Shown in pieces: positions 1-10,491 of a stretch of 64,000 bases of DNA. Location of the stretch: the NCBI GenBank assembly GCA_035048495.1, contig CM068553.1, positions 3,293,259-3,357,258 of the forward strand, written 5' to 3'. This stretch comes from Euptelea pleiosperma. Lineage: Eukaryota; Streptophyta; Magnoliopsida; Ranunculales; Eupteleaceae. Positions within the stretch are counted from its first letter, which is position 1; each line of letters starts with the position of its first letter. Both the position numbers and the translations under genes were made by a program. The notes below the pieces were generated by a model, which did no database searches, had not been told where the DNA came from, and saw nothing but the letters and a program-made list of their open reading frames with translations.

Positions 1-791
1 ACATCCTTAACCACCCCTCTCCCTTTCAGTTTACCAAGCCAAAAGATCACACTATCAAAAAGCTCAAATCCAGCGGCTAGAAATCAACTGTTAAGCTGAT
101 CTCTGGTGTGTAGGTCTACCTAGAGGTGAAATAAACATGCGTGTATCTGTGGGCCGGAAAGAGTGTGTAACGTGGCATTGCCGTTAGTTTCCATTTTTGC
201 CCATGTGCGTTACAACCCGTTATAACGGAAAATGGTAACGGCCCCAGTCCGTTATACCGTTTAACGTCTCCTTTTAAACCTTGATTACCATTCTATGGTT
301 GGACCACTTGTGTAGATGGGTGACAAGGCAAAAGTCGCAACGACCGTACGATCGTAATCGTCCAACATATCACTAACTTTTATGAGTGGAGAACAAGAAA
401 GACAGAAAGTTCACGACTCAATCATTGATGGATGACGGATCACAACATGGACCACGTTGTACAATCTTAAAGATTATTGATTGTATGGATGTTCGGCCCA
501 TCCCTTGGTAGACCTACGTACCAAAAACAACCTGATTTGTGATTTCTAACTGTTGGATCTAAGTACCCGAAATAGTTATCAAATCCATTGTTGAAAGTAG
601 ACCCAGACTAAAATCCGATGGTTATCAAACGGTCAGTGATGCCTAATAGGGTAACATGTGGCTCATATTGTGGTATGTCATCAATGTTGATGATGGACAT
701 CCGTGATAAAAGATTTATTCCTATCGTAATTTACTGAAACTGTCACTGCACTATTCAAAGTTTTACTCTACTCAAAGTGGCCTAAAAAGAC
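1..791. other. Intergenic repeat-derived DNA, no gene
   Basis: No credible coding region is visible. Phrases shared with the foldback MITEs further on recur here, such as GTAGACCTACGTACC and the TGTGGCTCATATTGTGG end near 658, so most of it is probably decayed MITE sequence. Positions 174-283 read as the right-hand end of the hAT-type MITE described at 1891-2320, with GTTATAACGG-type micropalindromes and the terminal AAACCTTG, but no left end or target duplication can be seen. Confidence 0.5.
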
Positions 792-1270
792 ACAAGAATC
801 TGAGGAGTATCGCCGAAAACATTCGCTGGCCCCGGGGGACTTCAAACTTTGAAGTCTCTCCACCCAAAATGTCTGACAAAGTACCCCAATCCCTTAACTT
901 AACCCTGGTTAAGCCCTTGGTTAGTGGTCAAAATGAGGTACTTGTCGGACATTTTGGGAGGGGGACATCAAAGTTTGAAGTCCCCCGGGGCCAGCGAAAA
1001 TTTTCTCCCGTCCCTAGGTCTGCCGTTGCATGTTTGGTGTGTATCAGGATGACCACAGTGGTCTCGAGTCTCGACCTCCGCAGTAGGGAAGTATTACTTT
1101 GCCGATTTCGTGTATCATGGGCCCACTGACCTATTAATGTACGGCCCACAACTTCGTGGGTCATGGGACTCGAACCCATGAAGCTCTTGACGAAAAAGTG
1201 CTCGAATCCAGCAGCCATAAATCACCAATTAGGCTAATTTTTGCTGTGTAGGTCCACCAAGGTGTGGGCC
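792..1270. repeat. Dispersed repeat copy 1, paralogous to 1727-2460
   Basis: The stretch beginning ACACAAGAATCTGAGGAGTA and ending TTTTTGCTGTGTAGG is matched over its whole length by 1727-2460. This copy is interrupted by a MITE at 815-1007 and lacks the hAT MITE present in the other copy. The interior has transposon-like wording (CATGGGCCCACTGACC, GGTCCACC) and no coding potential. Confidence 0.75.
815..1007. mobile_element. Foldback MITE, about 193 bp, with CGCTGGCCCCGGGGGAC ends
   Basis: The left arm reads TTCGCTGGCCCCGGGGGACT and the right arm is its reverse complement; the palindrome continues inward through AAAATGTC and AAGTACC on the left and their complements on the right. The insertion is confirmed by comparison with the related segment at 1749-1753, where GTATCACC runs straight into CGTCCCTAGG without it. 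The target duplication is short or unclear, at most CC or a 3-bp copy, so the superfamily is not assigned. Confidence 0.8.
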
Positions 1271-1726
1271 AAACATGTCGATCATGGGCCCAAAAAAGTG
1301 TGCCACCTGCAATGGCGAAGACAGGATTTTGTTTAAGGGGTGGGCAAAGTGGCAAAGCAACAGTCATTCCACAGTGTCTATAACAGTTGATGACATTTTT
1401 AATTGGCAGAATTATCCCTTATAGAAATGGCCAATTAAAGCCTTCAACTTTTTAATTATTCTCCCTGGGAGCTAATTTTTTGAGTAATTCTGTGATGACA
1501 GACATCGGTCATCAACGTTGATGACATACCATAGTATGGATCACGTGGCACTCTTAGAGACCACTGACCGTATTGATGTTTGGCCCATCCTTAGGTGGAC
1601 CCACAGACAAAACAGCAGTCTGATTAGTGATTTCTAACTGTTGAATTTGACTCTTTTTCTTGGGGATAGTTTTAGCCGTTGGATAAACATAATTTAGGGT
1701 TCTTAGATCCTAAGGTTAGAAAACAC

Positions 1727-2460
1727 AAGAATCTGAGGAGTATCACCGTCCCTAGGTCCACCGTTTCATGGTCTTTTAGTTTGTGTTGTGTGTATCTCGA
1801 TGATCACAGCCGTCTTGACCTCGGGAGTTGGGAAGTAGATCTCTGCTGAGTTCGTGTGTCATGGGCCCACTGACCTATTAATGTTTGGCCATGGTTTTAA
1901 AAACGGCCGTTTAAACGGTAACGCCCCAAGCCCGTTTCTGTTAAAACCGTTTAAACACGTTTTATCAGTTCTGAATAAAACGGCCGTTAAAACCGTTTAA
2001 ATGTCCGTTAAAATCGTTTAAACAGCCGTTTAATTCTGAAAATTTTTGTGGAAAAAACGGCCGTTAAATCCGTTTAATTCCATTAAAATCCATTTAATTT
2101 CTGTTAAAATCCGTTAAATTTTATTTTTTTTAAAATTTTAAATTTTCAAAATTTGAATTTCAGCGCCTTTTTTCCATTAAAATCAGTTAAAACCGTTTAA
2201 TTCCGTTAAATTCTATTTTTTTTATTTTCGCCCATGGCCGTTTCAATCCGTTTTAACGGCCGTTTAAACGGTAACGCCCCCAGTCCGTTTAACCGTTAAA
2301 ATGGCCTCCTTTAAACCTTGGTTTGGCCCACACCTTGGTGGGTCACGGGATTCAAACCCTTCTATAGGCCTATTCATGAAGCTCTTGGGGAAAAACTGCT
2401 TGAATCCAGCAGCCATAAATCACCAATTAGACTAATTTTTGCTGTGTAGGATGTGGGCCA
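1727..2460. repeat. Dispersed repeat copy 2, paralogous to 792-1270
   Basis: This segment matches 792-1270 in the same order from ACACAAGAATCTGAGGAGTA to TTTTTGCTGTGTAGG. It lacks the 193-bp MITE of copy 1 and instead carries the hAT-type MITE at 1891-2320, so each copy shows the pre-insertion state of the other. Confidence 0.75.
1891..2320. mobile_element. hAT-type MITE, about 430 bp, target duplication GTTTGGCC
   Basis: The ends read ATGGTTTTAAAAACGG on the left and CCTTTAAACCTTG on the right, roughly inverted. GTTTGGCC lies directly before (1883-1890) and directly after (2321-2328), an 8-bp target duplication as made by hAT transposases. The body is built of many variants of CCGTTTAAACGG and ACGGCCGTTAAA, so it can fold at many registers. 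It has no open reading frame and must depend on a transposase from elsewhere. The related segment at 1129-1145 shows the site without the element. Confidence 0.9.
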
Positions 2461-2736
2461 AACATTAATTCGTGGGTCAGGGGGCCAAAAGAGTATGCCA
2501 CGTGGCATTCTGATAGGATTCTATATCATAGAAGGTCTCCCAGGAGTGTCCTGCTATAATGACAAACCAAAGACAGTATGAACCACATGGCACACTACTA
2601 GAGACCACTGACCATAATTCTTTTTTAACCATGTCTAGGTGGACCTAAATACCAAAAATCAGCATGATTTAAAAACCTTGGATTGGAGTTATATTCATGG
2701 GTTGATTTTTAACCGTTGAATTTGAAAATTATTTGT

Positions 2737-3008
2737 GTTACTCACCACTGTCATCTGGGCCCACTGACTACATGGATGTTTATCCTACCCCTTTGTGGGT
2801 ATACACAAAAAATTACCCTGATTGGTAATCTATAACCATTTGATTTTAGCACTTTTTAAGGCGTTCTTATAGCCGTTGAATGCAACCACTGTTTTTAGTA
2901 CTAAAGCCAATGGTTAAGAATCATCAAGCTGATTTTTGGTATGAATGTCTACTAAGGGGTGAGCTAAACATCCTTGCTGTCAGTGTGCCTAGATGGCAGT
3001 GGTGATTA
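2737..3008. mobile_element. Foldback MITE with GTTACTCACCACTG ends
   Basis: The left arm GTTACTCACCACTGTCATCT is mirrored by GATGGCAGTGGTGATTAC at the right end. Internal arms (CCTGATTGGTAATCTATAACC and the mirrored AAGAATCATCAAGCTGATTT wording) are also inverted. A second copy is at 51361-51612 and a decayed relative at 33370-33640. No clear target duplication was found. Confidence 0.65.
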
Positions 3009-3712
3009 CCCAAAATGCCGCTTTCTCATTTGAAAAGATATCAAGTATACCTTGTTACATCACGATCCATGCAATAATTTTTTGCACAGTTGAGTTGAAA
3101 TGTGAAAGTATTAAATGACCAAAGCACCTTTATAAATTAAAAAAAAAAATCAAAAATTAAAATAAATAATTTTTATCAATTTAAAGAACTTGAGGGCATA
3201 TTAAGAATAAGAATTTATTTTACTTTTTTAACGAGCTACAAGGCGACTTGTGGTTGAAGGGTGATGTATTCTTTGACACCAAAAAAGTCGAAAAGTCCTT
3301 GTCAAGTAAATAAAATGAAGAAAAGAAAAGAAGTAAAAATAAGGGCATATGAGAAAATTGGAGTTTAGCGTGACTGCGTGAGGCACGTAAGAAGAGCCTT
3401 GGTCTTTTAAAAAGTAGAATAGATATATGACAGCCAGAGATACCCCCAGGATAGAACAACAATATATCATGGCAACGTTAACATTTTTTTTGTAATCTTC
3501 CCAGCGTTGACATTAAAGCAAGGTTTTTAACTTTAAACTTGACAAGTACCCGTTGTATTTTATTAGTGGCTGAGCGTGCAAGACTCATTATGTTTACAAA
3601 AATATGGGTCGGGATCAGGGGGGAGGGGCCACTTTTGCAGAAGCAAAACCACCGCTGGATTCTCGGGATCCACGGCCAACAACAGACATGAACTTGTTGG
3701 TTCACTTTTGTT

Positions 3713-4068
3713 GAGTAAAACTTTGTTTAAGCCGGTCATTATGCACAATACAAGCCAAGTCGCACACTATTAGAGGACGCTGACCGTATGAATGTTTGGC
3801 CAGTCCCTCGGTGGACCTGCAAACCACGAATCAGCTTGATTAGTGATTTACAACATTTGGATCTTTGCACCTAAATAACACTTAGTAATGTTCAAATTCA
3901 TACGGTTAAAATCAACACATGAAAACAACTTCAATCCAATGTTTATAAATCACTGATGTTAATTTTTGGTTTGTAGGTCCACCGTACACCTAGTGATTGG
4001 CCAAACGGTCATCATCTACTAATAGTGCGCCACATGGCTCGTATTGTGCGTGGTGACCAAAGTTATAC
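3713..4068. mobile_element. Mutator-type foldback MITE copy, adjoining the next copy
   Basis: It begins GAGTAAAACTTTG and ends in a damaged mirror image, AAAGTTATAC. Inverted arms run inward through CACACTATTAGAGGACGCTG, GACCGTATG and TTGGCC and back out. It abuts the copy at 4069 with no gap, so the two either inserted tandemly or share an end. Family ends match the elements at 10020, 11108 and 32453, where 9-bp target duplications are visible. Confidence 0.7.
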
Positions 4069-4750
4069 GAGTAAAACTTCTGTTACAGCGCTTCTGTCAC
4101 AACGGAAATACGAGCCATGTGGCACACTCTTAGTGGACAATGACCGTATAAATGTTTGGTCAGTCCCTCGGAGGACCTATAAATCAAAAATCAGCCCGAT
4201 TAGTAATTTACAACTTTTGGATCTTTGCACCTAAATAATGCTCATATTCCTACCGTCATGAAAATAAATTCAATCGAATCGCTTAGGCCATGTTTGATTA
4301 CCAAGTGGGAAAATTGCATTTTCCTTGGGAAAACACAACTGTCCATTGTTGGATAGCCAGTATAAATCTGTATAATTTTCCTTAACAAGCCAGGTAACTC
4401 TGGATAATTTTTCCTACTAAGCCTGGAATTCATTTCTCATCCAGATATGTGAGAATTCATTTACACCTGAAAATACACTTTTATTTTCTTACATGATTGA
4501 AATGTGTGTTCTGAGTTGCAATCAATCAGCCATTTAAGGTATATCCCAGATGTATTTTCTCGGGAAAATTTTTCGTGCAATCAAACACGGCCTTAGAAAT
4601 TCCTAATCAGTCTGATTTTTGGTTTATAGGTCCAACGAGGGACTGGCCAAACATCCATATGGTTATCGTCCAATAAGTGTGTGCCACGTGGCTTATATTG
4701 TGCGTTCTGACGGAAGCATCTATCACAATGCTGTGATAGAAGTTTTACTC
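4069..4750. mobile_element. Mutator-type foldback MITE copy carrying a nested MITE
   Basis: It begins GAGTAAAACTTCTGTTACAG and ends CTGTGATAGAAGTTTTACTC, an inverted pair. The interior is the usual symmetrical foldback, but the middle is split by a 307-bp element at 4286-4592 with its own TTA duplication. Without that insert the copy would be about 372 bp, matching its relatives. Confidence 0.8.
4286..4592. mobile_element. Tourist-like MITE with TTA target duplication
   Basis: The ends are GGCCATGTTTGATTACCAAG and TGCAATCAAACACGGCC, imperfect inverted repeats. TTA stands on both sides (4283-4285 and 4593-4595), the 3-bp duplication typical of PIF/Harbinger transposases. It has no coding capacity. 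A shorter relative lies at 37921-38065. Confidence 0.85.
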
Positions 4751-4787
4751 AAGTTATACTCACTTTTATTGGTCCCCGATCTCGAGC

Positions 4788-5250
4788 CAAATATAAAAGT
4801 ACATAATATTATAAAGGGTCGGATTCCCTTGACAGATCTAAAATGACAGGTGTACAGGGACATAATATAAGCCACGTGGCACATTTTTACAGGACTTTGA
4901 CCGTATGGATGTTTGTCCTATCCCATGGTGGACCTACAAACCAAAAATCAGCCTGACTAGTGATTTATAGGCTTTGGATTGGACTTATTTTCATGGGCTG
5001 ATCTCAACTGTGGGAATTTGAGCAGTATTTGAGGTACAAAGATCCAACAATTATAAATCATTAATCAAGTTAATTTTTGGTTTGTAGGTCCACCATGGGA
5101 TAGGACAAACATCCATACGGTCAGTCCTGTAACAGTGGGCCATGGCTTATATTGTGTCCCAGTACAGATACATGTCATTTTAGATCTGTCAACGGAGCCT
5201 CGAGCCCGACCCTATTATAAATATTACAAGTACGTTTCCAAATATTAGAA
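4788..5250. mobile_element. Large foldback related to the Mutator-type MITEs
   Basis: The arms are inverted over long stretches: TTGACAGATCTAAAATGACA at 4829 is mirrored by TGTCATTTTAGATCTGTCAA at about 5172-5191, and AGGGTCGG outside it is mirrored by CCGACCCT. The inner part is the familiar CACGTGG, GACCGTATGGATGTTTG, ACCTACAAACCAAAAATCAG series. The outer ends differ from the GAGTAAAACTT family, so this is a variant or a composite. The exact ends are uncertain. Confidence 0.6.
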
Positions 5251-5384
5251 TATGGGGTACCTGTCAATGCAGAGATGCTGTACTTATATTGTCTTACTAG
5301 CGACCGACACGTAACACATGTTTTAAATGTGAATACTGGGCTCACTTGGTATGCAAACAGTGTCAGTACCATTGGATGCCCCTT

Positions 5385-5516
5385 AAAAAATGTACTATTT
5401 CAATGTTATAAAAAAATATTTTATAAATTAAAAACACATTTTTCAAGGAGCATTTAATGATGGATACACTGTTTGCATACTTTTAAGTATGTAAACAGTT
5501 GCATACTAGATTTGTC
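5385..5516. mobile_element. Partial MITE of the GACAAATCTAG family
   Basis: The AAAAATATTTTATAAATTAAAAACAC core and the right end GTTTGCATACTTTTAAGTAT then ACTAGATTTGTCC match the right parts of the elements at 8859-9484 and 62579-62778. The left end is missing, so this is a truncated copy. Confidence 0.6.
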
Positions 5517-5518
5517 CA

Positions 5519-6145
5519 TGAATACTTATACTTGACACAGCTAGCAGGTAGCAGTTTAAAACCTAAACTTATTTTGATGGGTCCTTAAACAATAGTTGTG
5601 AGAAGTTACATACACTATTAGAAAAAAAAAACAAATTTGAAGTCGGCCACGACGCATAGATGGCATTGTAAGTAATTAAGTGATTATCAAGAGGTTGTAT
5701 AAAAAATAAAAATGATGGCAAGAGAAGTAATTAAACGATGGGACTAACGCTAGGCAGATCAACATGATTTGGAAAGGACATATACCTAAAAGATCATCAA
5801 CCGCAGCATTTGTCCTGTCATTTAGCCCCCATCAACTTTTTTTTCATTCAACGGGATTATAATAAGCTTCTCTGAAACCTAAATATATTTTAATAAAAGA
5901 ATAGAGGAATTTAATGAAATAATAAGTGCTTTAATTTAAGTGGCAACTATTAGGTGCTTAGATGAACATCATGTGGCTTGGTGTGCAACTTTTAGCTTTA
6001 AAATTGTGTAGATTGGGAAAGGGTTTTTCAAACGATTGCTCTTTGAAATAGCCATAGCTTGGAAGAAGGGATTTGGTTGGCCAAAGTTTGTGATGTCTTT
6101 TCCAGTGGTAAGTTGGGGTTGTCAAATTGTACCCGATTAACCGGT
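5519..6145. other. Intergenic stretch with nothing recognisable
   Basis: AT-rich DNA with no convincing gene, RNA or transposon end on either strand. Confidence 0.4.
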
Positions 6146-6153
6146 ATCTATAC

Positions 6154-6490
6154 CAAGGTTTAAAGGAGGCCGTTTTAACAGTTTAACGGATTGGTGCCGT
6201 TACCGTTAAAACAGCCAGGGGTAAAAATGGAAAAAATTAGAAAAATGGAATTTAACAAAAGTGGCCCTGAAATTTAAATTTTGAATTTTGAAAATTAAAA
6301 AAAAATAATAATTTAATGGATTAAACGACCGTTTCTTTTTTCCAGAATTTCACGGCTGTTAAAACCATTTTAATAGCTGTTAAAACCAAAAAAATGGTCG
6401 TTAAATTAAAAGCGTCAAAACGTGTTTAAACGGTTTTAACGGAAACAGGCTTGGGGTATTACCATTTAAACGGCCATTTTTAAAACCATG
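6154..6490. mobile_element. hAT-type MITE, 337 bp, target duplication ATCTATAC
   Basis: The ends are CAAGGTTTAAAGGAGGCCG and GCCATTTTTAAAACCATG. The exact 8-bp duplication ATCTATAC flanks it at 6146-6153 and 6491-6498. The body again consists of TTTAACGG and CCGTTAAA micropalindromes, so it is the same family as 1891-2320 and 8896-9311. Confidence 0.92.
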
Positions 6491-6569
6491 ATCTATACTA
6501 TTATAAAGCAACAACTGGGTTTGGGGTCGCGACTCGCATGTGTTAGGGGTATAGCCGACCTCCACTAGG

Positions 6570-6870
6570 GAGCATAGTATAAGCCACGTGGCACACTCTT
6601 AGAGATCACTGACCGTATGGATGTTTGTTCCTATGTGGACCTATATACAAATTATCAGACTGATTAGTGATTTCAATCCTTTGGATCTGAATAACCCAAA
6701 TAATGCTCGAAATCTAGGGTTAAAAATTAACCAATAAAAACCACTCGAATCAAATCCTTAAAAATCACTAATCAATCTGATTTTTTTACACGTAGGTGCA
6801 CCTAGGGATGGGCCAAACATCAATACGGTCAGTGATCTCTAAGAGTGACATGTGTAAGGTGCTACGTGCA
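6570..6870. mobile_element. Foldback MITE copy with G-box arms, ends decayed
   Basis: ATAAGCCACGTGGCACACTC and AGAGATCACTGACCGTATGG on the left are mirrored by ATACGGTCAGTGATCTCTAA on the right, with the common CCTATATACAAATTATCAG and CTGATTTTTTTACACGTAGG inner arms. The terminal GAGTAAAACTT sequence is not present, so the copy is degraded or belongs to a sibling family. Confidence 0.6.
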
Positions 6871-8100
6871 TTGCACATGGTGTTCCCCTAGTAGCGATAA
6901 GGACCAAACCCAAGTATCCGCATTCCACGACTAGCTATTTCAGAACTGAACCCTAAAAGACCTGAAACCGAAATATATATAAGTTCTAATTCTTGGTACA
7001 CCACTATTAGTAGTATACGAACCGAACTGGAACTGAAATTTCCCGAAATTGACAAGGCCTGGTGGAACTGACTTGTATACGTACTAGTCTTAAAGATGTT
7101 TAGCTTTTTCAAAACTTTATTATAAAAATTATTTTATTTATTTATTTTAAACATTTTTATATAGGACAAGGGTATCTAAGATCTAATGGAGAGAATCAGA
7201 TACTTATTGGTTTCAGTTCTAGATCCACTTGTTTAGGAACGAGAACCAATAAGAACCGAAACTGTCATACCGGAATATAATAGAATAGTTAATCCGAACT
7301 GAATTGACCCGTTAACATCCTTAAAGTTCTAGGTTTAGCTTCTTGCCAACATTCTACTTTTAACATATTTTAATACGTCTTATAGATCGGGATTGGATCC
7401 CACTGATCCGATCCAAACCATGTCTGCCTCGCCCAAGTTCTCTGTTTTCTGAAGGATTTTCACACTGTCTCGGGGCCAGTTGGCCGATCCCATCGATCCA
7501 GCCTCCGATCTGGATCGGGATCGGAGCACACCAATCCAGCTTCCGATCCCGAGACTTTCATCCTTGCTTATAGATGTCATTTAGTAGGACGGCCACATCT
7601 ATGGTGATGAAAATTTTGATGACGGGGAACTACATCATCTACTAAAATTATAATAAACCCCAAAGAACGGCTTACAATGGAACTACATCATTTACAACCT
7701 TAACAATGGAGCATAGACAAAGCCGACTGAAGAGTAACATAAGATAAAGTCCAAAATATCCTTAGCCCATGCAATTGACGTTAACCCAAGAGCAAAAGAA
7801 CCAGAAGCCAGCACCTCAATTACCTGTTTTGCATCAGATTTCAACATGAGAGATCTCTCGTATAGAATTGCGCCACCATCTGGAGCTCCCATCTCATGGC
7901 TCGGACTTCTACTTCTTGGAGAATATGTCAAGGGCATTTAATGAACCTTTGATAGCTACAGAGTAACATTTAATGAACTGATGCGTGTGCCAACCTCTGA
8001 TAGAGAAGCATTTGATGAACTGATGTGTGTCTATGATGTCTCAGCAGACCCATATTTTCACTCATAATTTCTCATGCAATTTTGATGTACCAACATGGAA
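6871..8100. other. Intergenic stretch, degraded repeats only
   Basis: No gene is supported. 6900-7310 is rich in GAACCGAAAC-type phrases in both orientations, and 7384-7560 has GATCGGGATTGGATCC facing CCGATCCCGAGAC; both look like decayed foldbacks without clear ends or duplications. Confidence 0.4.
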
Positions 8101-8105
8101 GATAA

Positions 8106-8325
8106 ATCAATGGCTGTTTTTTGGTGAGGGTGATCGCTTCACCATATAGATCACCCCTACAAAAATCAGCCCATTATGAAATTTCTAACACCTTCAAATA
8201 TGTGTTTCAAGGTAACGGTAAGTAATAGATGGTCCATAATTCTTCAACTTGTAAATCATGCTCTGAATATCAGAATGATTTGAATTTTTGTAAGGGTGAT
8301 CTCCTCACCAAAAATCATTCCATTC
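8106..8325. mobile_element. Foldback MITE with GGTGAGGGTGATC ends
   Basis: TTTTTTGGTGAGGGTGATCG on the left is mirrored by GGGTGATCTCCTCACCAAAA on the right, with CCCCTACAAAAATCA and TTGAATTTTTGTAAGGGTGA as a second inverted pair inside. It is a relative of the element at 42618-42819 and of the truncated one at 63858-64000. Confidence 0.55.
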
Positions 8326-8858
8326 CAAAATTTCTAATTTATATTTTGGCCCCCGGCAATTTTGGTGTGTGAAATTGTGAGTGAAAATATGTGTCTGCTG
8401 AGCCTGACCCTTTATTTTATACCTCTTTCTCAAATGAGGTTATGGTGTTTGGAGGTTACGGGTGAAAACGTTCCTTGTCGTGAACGGCGGAACATGTATA
8501 TTTAGACTTCGGCATGTAAGACACTATTTCACTCGTTGACCTCAGGGACGTCTGTTCTATCTCTTGGTAGACTTGCACAAAAAATCACCCTTATTGATGC
8601 TCTTTGCCGTTTGATTTGAGTACCCCAAAAAATGTTCGAATCTAAATCCGACGACTAAAAATCATCAATCAGATCGATTTCTTTTGGTGTGCATGTACAC
8701 CAAGGAGTGGGCTCTAAAGCACCTTATAGGGGAATTTCAAACTTTAAAGCACTTGGGGACTGCAAATTTTTTCTTGAAGTGAGTAGGAGACTGGCAGAAT
8801 CCTCTCAAAATGTCACGTGGCACATTCTTTTGGGCCATGACTCATGAATATTGGTCCC

Positions 8859-9484
8859 GACAAATCTAATCTACAACTATTTGTGGACTTAAAAGCAAGG
8901 TTTAAAGGAGGCCGTTTTAACGGTTAAACGGACTGGGGGCGTTACTGTTTAAACGGCCGTTAAAATGGATTGAAACGGCCAGGGGCAAAAATAGAAAAAA
9001 ATAGAATTAAACAGATTTTAATGGAAAAAAATAGAAAAAATGGCGCTGAAATTTAAAATTTGAAATTTGAAAATTCGAAAAAAAAACAGAATTTAACGGA
9101 TTTTAACGGAAATTAAACGGATTTAACGGTCGTTTTTTTTCACAAAATTAAACGGCCGTTTAAACGATTTTAACGGCCGTTAAAACAAAAAAAAGGTCAT
9201 TTTTTTCAAAACCGATAAAATGTGTTTAAACGGTTTTAACGGAAACGGGCTTGGGGCGTTACCGTTTAACCGGCTGTTAAAACCATTTAAACGGCCGTTT
9301 TTAAAACCATGCTTAAAAGTATCCAAACATTGTCAATACTGTTGAATGTCCCTTGAAAAATGTGTTATTGGAATGTTTTAAAAAAATATTTTATAAATTA
9401 AAAACGTGATTTTCAACGAGCATTCAATGGTGGATACAATGTTTGCATACTTTTAAGTCGAAATGGATGCTGACTAGATTTGTC
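8859..9484. mobile_element. MITE of the GACAAATCTAG family, split by a hAT MITE
   Basis: The outer ends GACAAATCTAATCTAC and GACTAGATTTGTC are imperfect inverted repeats. Core sequence ATATTTTATAAATTAAAAAC and the right arm GTTTGCATACTTTTAAGTC match 62579-62778. The copy is interrupted at 8896-9311; the pre-insertion element would be about 200 bp, equal to the copy at 62579. Confidence 0.8.
8896..9311. mobile_element. hAT-type MITE, 416 bp, target duplication CTTAAAAG
   Basis: Ends CAAGGTTTAAAGGAGGCCG and CGTTTTTAAAACCATG, with exact flanking CTTAAAAG at 8888-8895 and 9312-9319. CTTAAAAG is itself part of the older element it landed in. The body is the same TTAACGG/CCGTTAA micropalindrome type as 1891-2320 and 6154-6490. 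Confidence 0.92.
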
Positions 9485-9553
9485 CGTTTGGTCCACACCT
9501 TGATGGACCCAGGATTTTGTTCGGGGGACAAGCCGGCACACTGGGTCGACCTA

Positions 9554-9885
9554 CACCGCAAACTTCTGTCACAAGCGGATTGAAAATCACACAATCACAG
9601 CTAATGAGTTCTCGGGGCACGTACACTTAAAAGAAAAGCATATGGATACATTGCTAAAGCACTTGTGTACGTGCCGAGAACTCATTGGCTTGTAATTGTG
9701 TGATTTACAATTTCTTGTGATAGAAGTTTTACTCTCAATCACACCATCACAAGCCAATGAGTTCTCGGCATGTACACAAATACTTTTTGCAACGTACGCA
9801 TGTTCTTTTGCTTTTAGGTGTACTTGCCGAGAACTCATTGGCTGTGATTGTGTGATTTGCAATCCGTGACAGAAGTTTTACTCCA
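9554..9885. mobile_element. Two consecutive foldbacks sharing GAACTCATTGG arms
   Basis: 9554-9733 and 9736-9885 are each a palindrome. In both, AATGAGTTCTCGG on the left faces CCGAGAACTCATTGGC on the right, and both end in GAAGTTTTACTC, the reverse complement of the Mutator-type end GAGTAAAACTTC. The loops differ. This looks like a tandem pair of related foldback MITEs. Confidence 0.65.
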
Positions 9886-10019
9886 ACTTAGCCTAATTAG
9901 TGATGAACAGGCCTATGGAATGTTTTGAAACCTGTGATAAAAAAGTGCTTGGGTCCAAGGGCTAGAGATACCAATCAGGCTGATCATTTGTCTGTCAGTC
10001 CACCAAGGTATGGGCCAAA

Positions 10020-10406
10020 GAGTAAAACTTTGATGACAGCGTGCAATATAAGCCACGTGGCACACTCTTAGAGTACTCTGACCATATGGATGTTTGGCCA
10101 ATCCCTAAGTGGACCTACAGACCAAAAATCAGCTTGATTGGTGATTTCTAGGCGTTGGATGGGAATTATTTTCATGGTATGATTTTTATTGTAGGAATTT
10201 ATATATGCATTGTTGACAATTATTTGAGGTACAAAGATCTAAAGGTTTGAAATCACTAATTAAACTGGTTTTTGGTTTGTAGGTCCACCTATGGATTGGT
10301 AAAACATCTATACGGTCAGAGTCCTATAAGACTGTGCCATGTGGCTCATATTGCACCCTGTCATTGGCCTCGATGCCAGTGCGCCCTGCAATCAAAGGTT
10401 TACTCG
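10020..10406. mobile_element. Mutator-type foldback MITE, about 387 bp
   Basis: It starts GAGTAAAACTTTGATGACAG and ends TGCAATCAAAGGTTTACTC plus one base. Flanking 9-mers TGGGCCAAA (10011-10019) and TGGACCAAA (10407-10415) match at 8 of 9 positions, the duplication length of Mutator transposases. Joining the flanks restores the common host phrase GTCCACCAAGGTATGGGCCA, supporting the boundaries. A G-box CACGTG is at 10054-10059. Confidence 0.85.
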
Positions 10407-10491
10407 TGGACCAAACATTAATAGATCAGTGGACAAGAATGAGTGTACCGCTTGCCACCCAGGGATTCTTTATCAAACTTTTGATCCAGAA

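Noticed and set aside
3220..3773. Several 60-80-codon frames on both strands
   Set aside because: Mutually overlapping frames with low-complexity products in a transposon field; none has a recognisable motif.
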